Origin: Phoebastria nigripes
Taxonomy: Eukaryota > Chordata > Aves > Procellariiformes > Diomedeidae
DNA length: 64,000 nucleotides
Direction of reading: 5' to 3'
Assembly (NCBI GenBank): GCA_035582835.1
Contig: JAYKAV010003044.1
Location: 3,468,064-3,532,063, forward strand
Below are positions 53,301 to 64,000 of this stretch, one piece after another. How positions within the stretch are numbered: the first letter of the stretch is position 1; every line of letters begins with the position of its first letter. The translations under genes and the position numbers were made by a program. Under the pieces are notes generated by a model. The model worked only from the letters and a program-made list of their open reading frames with translations, was not told the DNA's origin and searched no databases.

Positions 53301-53523
53301 TAAGCATGTGGATCACTCCGTTACAGCCACGGCTGGGCATCAGAGCCGGGGATGGGAGCTGGGTTTGTGCTGCTGCCACTGCTGCAGCCGCCAAGCAGCC
53401 AAGGACAGGGGTAGCTGCTGCTCTAAGGGCTCTGTCTCTCCCCCGTGGCNGTGTGGGCTGGGTGTCGCAGCCCAGCGCAGGCTGTCTGCCCGTCGGGTAA
53501 TGCTGATCAGCCTCGGCTCTGGG

Positions 53524-53846
53524 CTAGCTGGTGATGTGGAGCTCTGCTGGCGGTGTCCGTCTTTGGCTGTAAGAGAAGCAACTCTCGGGTGATGTCTTGG
53601 GGTTGGATTTGGTGGTGGTGTCTGTCTGTGAGGCTGAGTAATGTCCCTGCACCCCTTCTGCGCCACGGAGGCAGGCTGCCGGGCTCAGAGGGCTCTGTGT
53701 ACGACTGCGATAGCATTTCACAGGGTTTGCCTGGCTGTTAACCTGTGTCGTGCGGCCAGCGCTGTTGCCTTTGTTGAGGAAATGGTAGATAAAAACAGTG
53801 TTGCCCACAGATGTGTCCTGCTGCAGCCTGCGTATGAGGGAGGACT
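53524..53846 (-). CDS. Candidate 3'-terminal coding exon of the tandem-PH gene
   Basis: On the minus strand a good acceptor (CCACTTTTCAG) at 53,847 opens 106 codons in one frame, ending in TAG at 53,526-53,524. The sequence is Ser/Thr/Arg/Gln-rich (for example SASQTDTTTKSNPKTSPES), as expected of a disordered tail. It is much more GC-rich than its surroundings, on the strand of the exons to the right. It needs an upstream exon ending with one leftover base; I did not find the exons linking it to 56,159. GC-rich sequence continues to about 53,300 with another open minus frame, so the true 3' end may differ. It could also be a chance open frame. Confidence 0.35.
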
Positions 53847-56158
53847 CTGAAAAGTGGATAGCACTTAACTAAGAAATTTCTGGAAAAATTCTGTTGATAC
53901 AACAGAAGTGGAAGAAGTCTCCTATGTGCTGAAAAGTCTGCCTTTTCATTCTGCTTTCCATTCTACTTGAGACAGCCTCACAAGCTGCCGGGTGGTGTTG
54001 AGTGTCTCAGACCTGGTCAGCGAAATCTTTCACCATCTTAAGAGCCAGCTCTTTTAGCACATGTGCTTTAATAATACTTACAAAGGAACAGCGTTGGCAA
54101 ATTTTAAGAAGCTACTAGTACAGCATGTTTTGTGATTTCTTAGAAGCCGACATCCCTTAGCTGTGCCTGAGGCTGCCTTGCCTCCCCCCGTACCAGGGGG
54201 AAGTGGCTGGCATAATGAGAATTGAAACTGGCCGTCAGGAGGGAAACCTCTGAGTTCTGGGATCTTCCAATGACCTAGCTCTGATGTTAGAACCAAATTT
54301 AGCAACTTTTCTCTGAGTAATGTATATTATTTTCCTGATGCCAGATCCAGTGTTACCATTTAGCGTTTTGTGCTTCTAATCTGGCTCTGTATTCTCAAAT
54401 TTTGACTTCTAAAATGAAAAAGGCATGATGGCAAAATTTCAGGGCAGGGAAATGGCACCTAGCAGAGGAGAGGAGTTATCTTTCTATCTTTGTTTTCGTG
54501 TACCTTCTCCAAAAGTTTAATAAAAAAAATTCCTCTGGATCTACAGTTCTTCAGGATTTTGTCTATGTGTAAATGTTTAAGAAACTTCACACCGTTAAGA
54601 CAAAGTTTCAAACTTCGTTTAAAACAATGTTTGATGCTTAGAAGTGGCTTGCTGTTCAGAATCAGATAAAGACCTTCCCACACAGTTTTAGGAAATGCAG
54701 GGTAGCAGTTAGGAGAATAAGGTAATACCCTTTTATATAGTCATTCACTCACATATATAAATAGGGGCCCCAGTGAGCTCTGGGGATTTCTTGATCTTTT
54801 AGCTCCAAAAAAAGAGTGAGAGAGTAACAGGATAAGAGAAATGCTTGACGTATGGAAACAGCTTTTCTCATACTAGAGGTTTTGCTCAAACAGAAGGCAA
54901 CTAAGGTTATGTGCAGACACTGTTTTGTTATGCTACCACGTCTGCTCATGTTTCTGCAAATTATTAGTGTTTTGAAACTGAAGAAGGTGAAACAATATTT
55001 TCATGGGACTTCCTGTCCTTAATTCTTTCTGTCTCCTTTCCCAAGGAAGGGGAGATTAAGCAATTGTGTGATTACACACCTGTTTTTCCAAATAACTTTT
55101 CAACTTATTGCCTAGTTTCAGCCCAACCCAGCAGAGGTGTTCAGTTCTTAAAAGCCTCAGGAAAAGAGACTCATAATTTATGGTGCTTGTGGGCATACCT
55201 TTGTAAGGTTTTTTTTTTTCTTCTAAAATTGTTGGTTTGTTTTTTTTTTTTCAGTATGCGCAGCTGTCTGTTTTCTTGATTTACGTGTGGCCAGTGTAGG
55301 CTGCATAAAGGAAAAATTGGGATAGATCAGGGACCATGGGTCCACACAAAGCTTGCTCAGGTGACTTTGCAGCTATACCACAGATGCAGCCTGGATGATT
55401 AACCTACAGGTAACTGAGAACTGTTTGAAATTAAATGCTTGGTTGTTTTGGTTTGTAGCAATGCTTCCTTTTCAGTGCTACATATATGTAGGATGGGGAA
55501 AGAATTCTTGAGGTGTTCAAAATCCAAATGAAATATTTTGAAATCATCAAAATGAATAGATTTGCTTCAACCTGGAGGTTTTTGGGTTGTTGTTCTTGGA
55601 GGGTAGAAGACAGCAATGATTATTTGGGGAAACAATTTTTGGTTTGCGAAAACTTCCAGGATTAACATTTCTTCTTGATTTGGGCAGGGAAGAAAAGCCA
55701 TAGAAAAGGGACTGTTCACCATCAAGAATTGCACTACGCCTGCCATTTCAAAGGAAGGCAATGGCTCTCCAAACCAACGGTTACCTGAATGCTGCTTTCT
55801 ACGCATGGTTTAGGCTCAGGTAAACGGGTTTTATTTGTAGTATTTACACAGTATTTTACAATGTTTCTTTTTCTGATAAGAATCAGGCAATAAATATAGT
55901 AAGAAAATTGAAAAAGATTTCTCCTTGAGGCATATGTACAGCTGAGGTCAGAATCACAAGATCCTACATTGATTGCAATGGCCCATTCAAAACAGCAGCC
56001 AGTGGAGAATAGTTCGTGTGCAGACCCTTATTCACCTCTCAGTCTGAAAGAAGCTTGGTTTCCGGTTTCCATTCTTACTCATTCTTGCAGCTTCTTCAAT
56101 TTCTGCTGGGATCGTATTCAACATACCTCCTTCTTGCCTTTGCATGCTAATGTCTTAC

Positions 56159-59100
56159 TGATGTTGCTGGGATTTCTTAGGGATGATTGGTGGTGGCTGG
56201 AGTGTCAGAGGATCAAGGATTCTCTCTGGCTGGAAGATATTTTCAGCATGTGAATATCCTAACTTTGCCAAGAATTTACACGCTAGATAAACATAGCCAT
56301 GCTCAACTATAGAATAGCCATATTGATTAATAAATACTCAGAGCCCAACATCTCTTCTGCTTTTAAAACATCCATTCCTGATTCATCTTTCTCTCCTCTG
56401 AGCCCAGATAGGGTTATCCACTGTGTAGGGTGTGCTATATGTGCTGGCCAACAAAAAATGATTGACTCTGAAAACTAGAACCTAGATAAGGTCCTATTTT
56501 GAAGGACCTACTTGGAACTAACTCCTGTTTACATGGGTATAACTTCCAGGCAACCAGGTCATAAGCTGGTAGTGCAATCATGGGTATTTTAGGAGATAGT
56601 GTGACATAATGTGTCTCTCTAGCTTCATGAAATAGAGTCCAATGGCCTGCCTCCTCCCCTCAGTAGTTCTGCTTATTTCAGTATGTAATTTCCATTGAAA
56701 TCAGTGCAAGTTGAGTGCTTAGGTATCAGTCTTTTCACTCCTAGAGTAGGTAGGTGTTTTGCCTAAGAGGACCCAAATTCAACCCCTGCTGACGGAGTGT
56801 TTTTCTTTTTTTTAAATACCCACTGATATTTTACTGGCCAAATGGATGAGTCTTATCAGGAGAAAGATAGGCTTGAAGACAACTCCCTACTCAGGTGAGT
56901 CTTTTGTTGAAAAGGAGAAGAAAAGTTGGGAGGATGACAGATCTTAGATGAATCTATGGCTGGGAAAATCCTAGGCTCGAAAAGAGATATTGCTGCAGTG
57001 AAGTTCTTTGAAAAATACCTTCTGTAGGTAGAAGAGGCATTTTTNGTAATCCTTTGCTGTGGAACAGGTGATAAGGATTGGGTCTGTCAGGCTTCCTGCA
57101 AGACATTAGCAGGGAACAGTTTGGTGATGGAAAAGTGTGCAGAGTTTACCACAACGCACAGTTTATTAGCCCATAGCAAGGAAAGTCACAGGGACTATCG
57201 CTTGTGGGAAGACAACTTCACAACATAACCCATCCTCAAGGCAAGCCTGAGCACCAGTGTTGCTCAGTTTCTCATTAGAATCACAGAATGGTTGAGGTTG
57301 GAAGGGACCTCTGGAGATCACCTGGTCCAACCCTCCAGCTCAAGCAGGGCCACCCAGAGCCGGTTGCCCAGGACCGTGTCCAGACAGCTTTTGAGTATCT
57401 CCAAGGTTGGAGACTCCCCAACCTTTTTGAGCAACCTGTCCCAGTGCTCAGTCACCCTTACAGTAAAAAACTGTTGCCCTATGTTCAGACAGAACCTCCT
57501 GTGTTTCATAGCGCTCATCTTTCTTCTTCAAATACATACCTGTAATTTCAAACTGTAACCTGCCCAGCATAGCAGATTTCTCTTTTGCCTGGATTCCAGT
57601 TAGGGGGAGTTTTCCCTTCAAAGAAGAAAAGAAAAGAGGTGCTTTTCCTTTGGCTCCTCCCTATTCTCCTTGCTATTCAGACATTTTCATCACCCAGTGC
57701 TGCTCGCTAGCTCCAGCTCCTTTTAGTTCTTCACTTATTTGTCCAGTATTTCCTCTGTTACCTTGTATGTGATGGCAGTTCTGTCCTTATCCACAGAGAG
57801 GAAAAGCAGATCTTCTGGAAACAGGATCAGCAGTCTTTCCTCAGAGTCCTGTGGAAAAGAGGTATCTTAGAGACAGCAAAAACGTTCAATAACTTCCCCT
57901 CAGTGGATCCGTCTCAGTCAAAGACAGAATATGAAGTTTAATGCCTATGATAATACACCAAAACTCAGAACTGTCTGCAGCACCCAGTTGCTCCTGTGCC
58001 AGCCACAGATACTGTTCTTTGTATTTCTTATTCAGGTTGGGTATTCATTGCTTAGAAAGCTGATAGGATATCACAAAGTGGTGAGGTTTTTTAGAACAGG
58101 TCAGGCACACATCTGCAAGAACATGTTTAGAAAATGTTGATCTTGCTGTGTGATTGGAAAGGGGTGGGCTATCCCTCCCAGCAATACTCTCTTGGAAGTT
58201 GAGTGCAACTGTTTGGACACATTGTCAGAAGCAGCTTTCAGAAATACAACTGCATTTTCTTTTGTCTCTTTAATACTGTGGGACTTTGACATAATTAGCC
58301 TTTTTTTTTTTTTTTTCTTTTCTTTTCTTTAAGCATCAGTTCCATGTGAGCCTAAACTTTCACTGGTTCCAGTCTTCTCAAAGCCGCCCGCATGTCAGAG
58401 TGGTATATATTGTACATTACCCCCATGCAGCCACTAGCCACTTGCACCATGGTCAAATACTGTATCCTTCCCAGATGCTGAATAGGTTTTCCTTCCCACT
58501 TCAGAATGGTGTTACACCACAGATGTCTCATCAGCTCCCTTTTCTTCCACTGTTCATCGCACGGCACCTTTTTTTTTTTTTTTTGAGACAGAGCAAAATG
58601 AGATAAAACTACAATATGATGTTTTTCAGGGTTATAGGGTGGTAAAAGAAAGGTATTTAGGATATATACTTGGAGATTGGGAAACCCATGGTGAAGTTCC
58701 TAGTTTGCTGTAGGTTTCCTACCTATGTGAACAAAATCGGGTGTACTGTGGTTTCATGAGCAGCAGCTGAGACAACCAAACAGCTTTAGCTATTAAAAGG
58801 GAAAGGTCTTATTTTCCTTCTCCCCCTCAGAAGAGGTTGTTTGAGACACTGGTTTGATTTGAATTCGAATTTCATCTTAGTTCAAAGCACTTTGGGCTTG
58901 GCATTCAGGTCCCTTTATTGGGGGATATTTTCCTTTTTCCTTCAAAGTAGTGCTGTCCAGGTAACAGGGGAGTGGGGTTTGATGTGGGCTCACGCTATGT
59001 GTGGCTATGCTGAGTCCTGGATGGATTTCTGCAGTCTGTATTGAATCCTTAGAGCAGGACCACCTGAGCTAACCACTGTCAGATTAGTTTGTATCCACTG

Positions 59101-62100
59101 GCTACAAACAATTATGTGAACTATAGGGAACATCAGAAATCAGCAGCTCTTAAGGATGGGTAGTCTGGGTTGCGCTTTCGCCCCCCAAACTGAAGAGCAG
59201 CATGCTGTTAGACCCAGCTAAGGTGCAGTGTTGCCCTAGAGTCTATGCCATGCTAGACATCAAGGGCAGCAGAGCGGATGTTTAAAAAATGGGAAACCTT
59301 AGCAGAACTGTTAGTAAATAACACTAGGGAGGGGGGAATGACAAGCTGGCTTTCCAGTTGACTCTTACGCTTTAGGAATCTGAGCGTNCCACGACATGGG
59401 CAAAAGCTTTGGGAGGACTCATTGCGTTGCTGTACGGGAACTCCCTAAGGCACAGCTGTAAGGGTGTTTTCAATGGCAGTGTAATCCTGCCATCTTGTGA
59501 CCCTTGTGGATGTTGCAGTGTGCAGTGTGTCACTTGTGCCACAGTAGCACGTATCAAAAAGTCTTTATTTTGTGACTCTAACTAAGAGGAAATTTAATTT
59601 TTTTTTTTTTTACCAGTGTAGTAGTTACCTCCCAGGAACAAAAACGATCGGTAATTTTTCTAAAATCTCTCATGAGCGTAGAGTAGCAGTTGCAAATTTC
59701 TGTGTAGCAAGTTTACTTGCCATAGCCTAGAACAGCATCCTCAAGTAACAGTACTGTTCATTTCCAGCCTGCATTCTAAAAATCCCTGAAAAACCCTGTC
59801 CACTTTCAAAGCTGCCACTGTTTCCTGTCTTCATCCCGTTCCCTTTACATCTCTTCTGCATTGACTCACCAGAAAAGAGATATTATTGTTGGGACTGACT
59901 GGGCAGTGAGCGTTTGCCATCTTGATTTGGTGCTGGAGGTGTTGAACCCACATGTTGAAGTCAGCTGAATTCTGGCAGCAAATGAGCCTGGATTCTATCA
60001 TGGACCCTGTGCAAAGAAACATACAACCCCTGGGTCTGAGGAAGGATGGTTGTGATCTGCCTTTGAGCCTAGTGGGTGAATTCTGTGTGCTGCCCCTCCG
60101 CTCTGTCATTCATTATCTCTATAGCCACATTCCACCTGTGCTTTGATATCTCATGATGAAACAAGCTCATGTCTGTCTTGCGTTGTTCTTGATGGCAGAT
60201 ACTGGGTTGGCGCTGGGACAATTAGGTAGCTTCCTTGTTCTAAATGCAGACATCAGCATTTGCCTCCTCTTTAGTTTAAGTAGAAAATTAGAGTAAATGG
60301 GAACCTATAATTTATATTGCCTTGCATGTGAGGAATTCTAGTTAACCCTAAGGCATTCTTGATTTAAGGCTGTGCAGCAGTTGTGTCCACCTGTAAAAAC
60401 GAAGATTCTGAATTCCTTCCGTCTAGCTATGTCTCATCCCCCTGTGCAACTATAGCATATGCTGCATGTGAGAGTCCTCTCCAGAGAGGCATGGCATATT
60501 CTCCAGCACGGCTCAATGTTGGAGAGGAGGCATGTCGCTTCTTCAGTAGTCCTCCGCATGGCTGCATAACCCCTCTCATCTTCTAGCCGTGTAGGCCAGT
60601 CCTCGAAGGCTAGAGCGTGGGTATCACTGCTTTGTGACTATCACAGGCCCCTTCAGGAACTGCAAACAGGCTTACCAGAAATTTCAAATGTGTGGCCAAT
60701 TGCACTCGCAATCTCTCTCAGACGCATCCCAGCAAGAGGAAGGAGACCCTGGTATGGTAGGAATTGTGTTAGAAATTGGTTGNTAACAGCAACTTCTCTG
60801 TGTCCCACTGCGGTCCCCCTGGTATACAGCGGAATGCTTTTCTGCAAGCCAGGCTAAAGAATTTCCCATCCTTCAAACCTTTGACTTCACGGAAGTCTGT
60901 GTGGGATGACATTCAGCTCATTGTCTGAAGACATAGGAAATCGGGGGTTTATTCATGTTTCCCTACCTGTAAAATGACTGTCCTCCTTCATAAAGTGCTC
61001 TGAGGTATAGGGGTGAGCTCCACCGATAGACCAAGGCTGGTGTTGAAAAGTACTTTGTATGAACTAGATGGAATTTCATCTGCCTTGCAGCCTCCCCCTC
61101 TTTAATTCCTGCCCCATGCCCCAAACCATGCTAGAAGACTACACTCATGTTCAGGACAAAGAGGCCCTAGTTTGCATTTTGGGTCCTATATTTCATAAAC
61201 TGATGATTTCTTTTCTGTGTCCTCTTACACCACCAAACTTAACTGATGGAGGGACTTAGATTTTTATCAACTCCAGTGTTACACAGATTAAGGACCGTCT
61301 TCCTGTAGTTACGAAGTTTGCTAGTTTGGCACTCTCTTTTTCTCACATTTAGGATCCACGGACATATACCAAAGACAGCCATCAGGAGACATTGCTGTGC
61401 TGAAGGCAGCTCTTCTGGATATGTCTCTCCTTGCTACGCCGTGTCTGTTCTTATGACCTTCTTTTGATACCTCCTGGTTGATGCCTTGCTCACCTAGCAC
61501 ACTTGCACAGAATTGCAGTCCCTCTCCCTGGGTAAACAAATTAAGTGAGAAGAGGCCAGCTAACATTATAGATCCTAGAAGTAGGCATATAAATAGAAAC
61601 TGGCACTTCCTCTTCAATCCCTGGAGCAGACTCCATTCCCTGTTCAAAGTAAGCTGAAAAATGGAGAATTGTGAGCTACTGTGCTAGAAAACATGCCAAA
61701 GCTCCCCTGAACTCAGTGAAGTGTCTCTGTCTTGGCTGATGGGACCTGCACGTGTTTGCTCCATCCTGAGCCTTCCTCTTGGNGGGGCACCAAGGGTAGG
61801 TACTCTTTTTGCCATGTACACGCTAGAGCTATGAGCAAAGAGATATTTAGGAAATCTTGAATATGAACATGGATACAACAAACACAAAAGGATTCTTGCG
61901 CTTTACCTCATAAACAAATGCCTTCTTTGTACGATCCACTGAAAGAATCAGCAGGTGGAAGGAGGACAGCACAATGTAGCATTCACACATCTCCTGTTGA
62001 AATAAGATCAATTATATCTTTCCTCCAACATGTTTCCAATTTTTTTTAAAAAAAGGAAATTATATGTCTCCAAAGCTCTTCACCTTCCCTTCCTTTCTGC

Positions 62101-63610
62101 TGATGCAGTACTTAGTGCATCTTTACGTGCAGACAGTGCTGNTAGGCTGTCATGCTTAGTGACTGGTCGGTAACTAGGAACTACGCAGCGTTTAACTGCT
62201 GGACTGTCTTGCACTAGGTCACAGTTTGACTGAAGCTTTATGTCAGTGCTTTGTAATTTTATATCCTCTTTCCTTAAATGGTCTCTGTGCTCTCTGAGCA
62301 CTAGTAAGCCAGACCATGGCATTCCTGTGAGACAGGGTGGTTTTACTCATGTGTATCCAGCCAGATAAACAGTGATGTGCAGTTAAAGAGACATGAATCC
62401 ATGGCAAAGTTAGAATAGATCTTATTTCCCTCTTCTGACCTTGTCAAAACCAGGGTAATGGCAATCACACTGCATTAGTTTTACCTGTGGAGAGGGCTCA
62501 ATTGTTACACATACAAATTTGCAACCATAATTACCAGTCCTTATCTCTTTGGGGAAAAGAATACAAAAAAACTTCTGACAAAAAAACCCATTTTTGTTTC
62601 CCTAGGGAATGAATGAAAAGATTCATGCTGCTCAAGGAAGTGGCTATGAAATCCATTCAGCTTTTGCTGGCACTGGTGAAAAAAGTTGAACATATTAGCA
62701 TTACCTTAACAAAGGTCANGACAAATTGTAGCTTTAGTCAAGCCCTGGGATTTGATCGTAATTTGGACAGGAGGTATGAAATCCAATTTTACCCCCACCT
62801 TATCCCTTGCGTATTACTCAGTGGTTATAGTAAGAGGATGATTACCTCCATGTAATAACTTCTCAGAAAAACCAGGGAGGACCAAATAATTTCCCCAAGA
62901 GAGTGGATGTTCATCCCTTCCCAGCCGCTGATAGGCTGTGTGATCAACAAGTTTGCTAGTTCCTCCCGTGTTCTTCCCCACGGTACTTCTGTCTGAAAAA
63001 AACAAACACACAAACATTAGCATGCATTTCTTCTGGTAATCTTACCAGGCATATCCTGTAAAGTAAGACAAGTAGAGGTGGAAAAATGGAAATGAGAGCC
63101 AAACAATAATGATTTATAACACTAGCTAAAAGAGAGAAGGTGTGGTTTTGCAGCCCAGACAGCGGGAGATTTGGATGTTAACCATATATGTGAATTTGCA
63201 TAAATCANTTCCCCTCCCTCTGAGCATCTTCTCTCAACAATGGTGATAAAACATGGTCCCAAGAAAAAATCCACACCTGACTTGTGATGACAAACTTTCT
63301 TGCATGTGAATTTGTAGAACAAAAGCTGAAAACCTATAGCTGGGCCTCAAAACAGAGAGAACTGTTGGTTACTTGCTTTCAAAACAAAGGGCATGTCATA
63401 GCCTCTGGCACTTTACTGTCATGGGAATACTGCGTCAGGATAATGCCATGGTGGGTGAGATAAATAGGCCTCTGATTTCTTCCTTGATTCTACATACGAA
63501 TCTTTGCTTGCATGACCCTGCTCATACTCACATCTTCTGTTCCTGCTAGGATTGCAGGGTCCTTAGGATGGAGGGATGCCTCACTCTGGCCTTCTGAGTT
63601 GGACCACATT
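56159..63610 (-). CDS. PLEKHN1: Tandem PH-domain protein, PLEKHN1-like (partial, ten exons found)
   Basis: Exons in order: 63,610-63,532; 62,992-62,846; 61,993-61,907; 60,748-60,676; 60,006-59,870; 58,567-58,421; 57,848-57,762; 57,615-57,540; 57,095-57,019; 56,229-56,159. All junctions keep frame. PH domain 1 spans exons 2-5: SLGEIIWSSLVFLR, CECYIVLSSFHLLILSVD, GLLPLAGMRL, HTFEISG, and a C-terminal helix SADFNMWVQHLQHQIK. PH domain 2 spans exons 6-9: HLGRIQYLTMVQV, ERLLILFPEDLLFLSVDKD, GKLPLTGIQ, and the helix KDYXKCLFYLQK. A Pro-rich segment PLTLQPPPIIPKKSQQ follows. Order, spacing and short motifs (LG..., GLLPL, RLL-L-P, -LPL) match human PLEKHN1 as I recall it; that protein is reported to bind cardiolipin and phosphatidic acid. 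Exon 1 has an in-frame ATG at 63,609 behind a strong acceptor, so more 5' exons probably lie beyond the window. An N at 57,045 leaves one codon undefined. Presence of the tandem PH domains is about 0.85 sure, the symbol about 0.6. Confidence 0.7.
57278..57515 (-). mobile_element. CR1 LINE 3' end, truncated copy inside the PH gene
   Basis: ATCACAGAATGGTTGAGGTT, then GGAAGGGACCTCTGG and GGTCCAACCCTCCAG, is the reverse complement of the CR1 3' region. About 240 bp remain, minus orientation, same strand as the host gene. It sits in the intron between exons 57,540-57,615 and 57,019-57,095; the 5' end of the element is only about 25 bp beyond the donor of the upstream exon. Confidence 0.92.
58569..58584 (-). 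repeat. A16 run forming the 3' splice site of a PH exon
   Basis: On the minus strand, CTCATTTTGCTCTGTCTC is followed by sixteen A residues and then G, after which the exon starts at 58,567. It is the only acceptor position that gives a 147-bp, phase 0-0 exon matching its duplicate at 62,846-62,992. Confidence 0.7.
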
Positions 63611-64000
63611 CTGAAATAGAAGAGAATATGGAAAGGCATAGAAAAGCACTTAACACGTGTTGCATTTTTTAAAAAAAGAGAGAGAGAATAATGCTCAGTG
63701 GGCAGACAAATTTATGGATTTCTGCCATAAATTTGGTGTATTTTAGAATATGTTATTTTCGACAGGAATATTGGGTGGTAACAGCTCAGTGAACTCTAGG
63801 AAAAAAAAAATGCAGCAGATGCAGAATCAGACAGCAGGCATGTCAAGGAATAACAAACCTGAACTTTTGGGGAACGTACCACTAAATGTCCCCTCANGTT
63901 AAGCAGAGACTAGGTCCTAATTTCAACAAAGCACTTAGACTCCTAATTCTCTACTGGCATTACACGGAAATGAGTGTAGGGATGATGAAGGCACCCTCAG
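63611..64000. other. Right edge, probable upstream intron of the PH gene
   Basis: No supportable exon. A short GA repeat lies at about 63,678-63,688. A minus-strand pyrimidine-rich stretch ending in CCTAG near 63,800 resembles an acceptor but has no convincing donor after it. Confidence 0.4.

Noticed and set aside
54189..54275. Minus-strand segment with a short open frame as another C-terminal exon.
   Set aside because: The acceptor is weak and its phase fits neither the 56,159 exon nor the 53,846 candidate.
55781..55936. Minus-strand stretch behind a CAG acceptor that stays open in the phase expected after the exon ending at 56,159, with a CAG|GTAACC end.
   Set aside because: The translation is AT-driven (Ile, Tyr, Asn, Lys, Cys) and resembles no PH-gene tail; kept out for lack of support.
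55969..56253. Plus-strand frame containing CADPYSPLSL, reminiscent of a motif in the human PLEKHN1 tail.
   Set aside because: It is on the opposite strand to all PH exons and overlaps the 56,159-56,229 exon; coincidence.
58569..58603. T16 followed by GAGACAGAG, which looks like the start of an Alu element.
   Set aside because: The similarity ends after about ten bases, and primate SINEs are not expected in a bird genome.
61321..61647. 108-codon minus-strand frame with a hydrophobic segment near its N-terminus, like a type II membrane protein.
   Set aside because: It lies wholly in an intron between two well-supported PH exons and has no homology that I recognise.

Overview
The window is vertebrate nuclear DNA, most likely from a bird. 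Genes are intron-rich with GT-AG splice sites, a GC-rich CpG island sits in AT-rich flanks, and two CR1-type LINE 3' ends are present. Isolated single N positions about every 2-3 kb suggest a draft assembly or masked ambiguous bases. The gene content matches the block that lies on human 1p36.33 (B3GALT6, SDF4, TNFRSF4, TNFRSF18).

Layout: 1-3,449 is 3' flank of B3GALT6. B3GALT6 (minus, single coding exon) occupies 3,450-4,493. It is divergent from SDF4 (plus, six coding exons, 6,744-21,500), and the two share a CpG-island promoter (about 4,140-6,000) with four YY1/TISU-like motifs that point outwards. TNFRSF4/OX40 (plus, seven exons, 26,502-32,215) follows, with a perfect kappaB palindrome about 100 bp before its start codon. 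After 11 kb of apparently gene-free DNA comes TNFRSF18/GITR (plus, six exons, 43,281-48,592).

The right-hand 10 kb looks empty in single-frame ORF terms, but on the minus strand I could assemble ten consistent exons (63,610 down to 56,159) of a tandem-PH-domain gene that best resembles PLEKHN1. A candidate 3'-terminal exon lies at 53,524-53,846. The two PH domains are each encoded by four exons with identical phases and nearly identical lengths (147/87/73/137 and 147/87/76/77 bp), a record of an internal duplication.

Functionally the genes are neighbours rather than a pathway. B3GALT6 builds the glycosaminoglycan linker in the Golgi, SDF4/Cab45 is a Golgi-lumen calcium-binding sorting factor, OX40 and GITR are T-cell costimulatory TNF receptors, and the PH gene is probably a lipid-binding protein. 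I see no CRISPR array, operon, tRNA or rRNA, and no evidence of an unknown multi-gene system. The most novel items are the hidden tandem-PH gene with its odd splice site, the in-frame TISU-like start upstream of B3GALT6, and a 32-bp perfect palindrome in TNFRSF4 intron 1.
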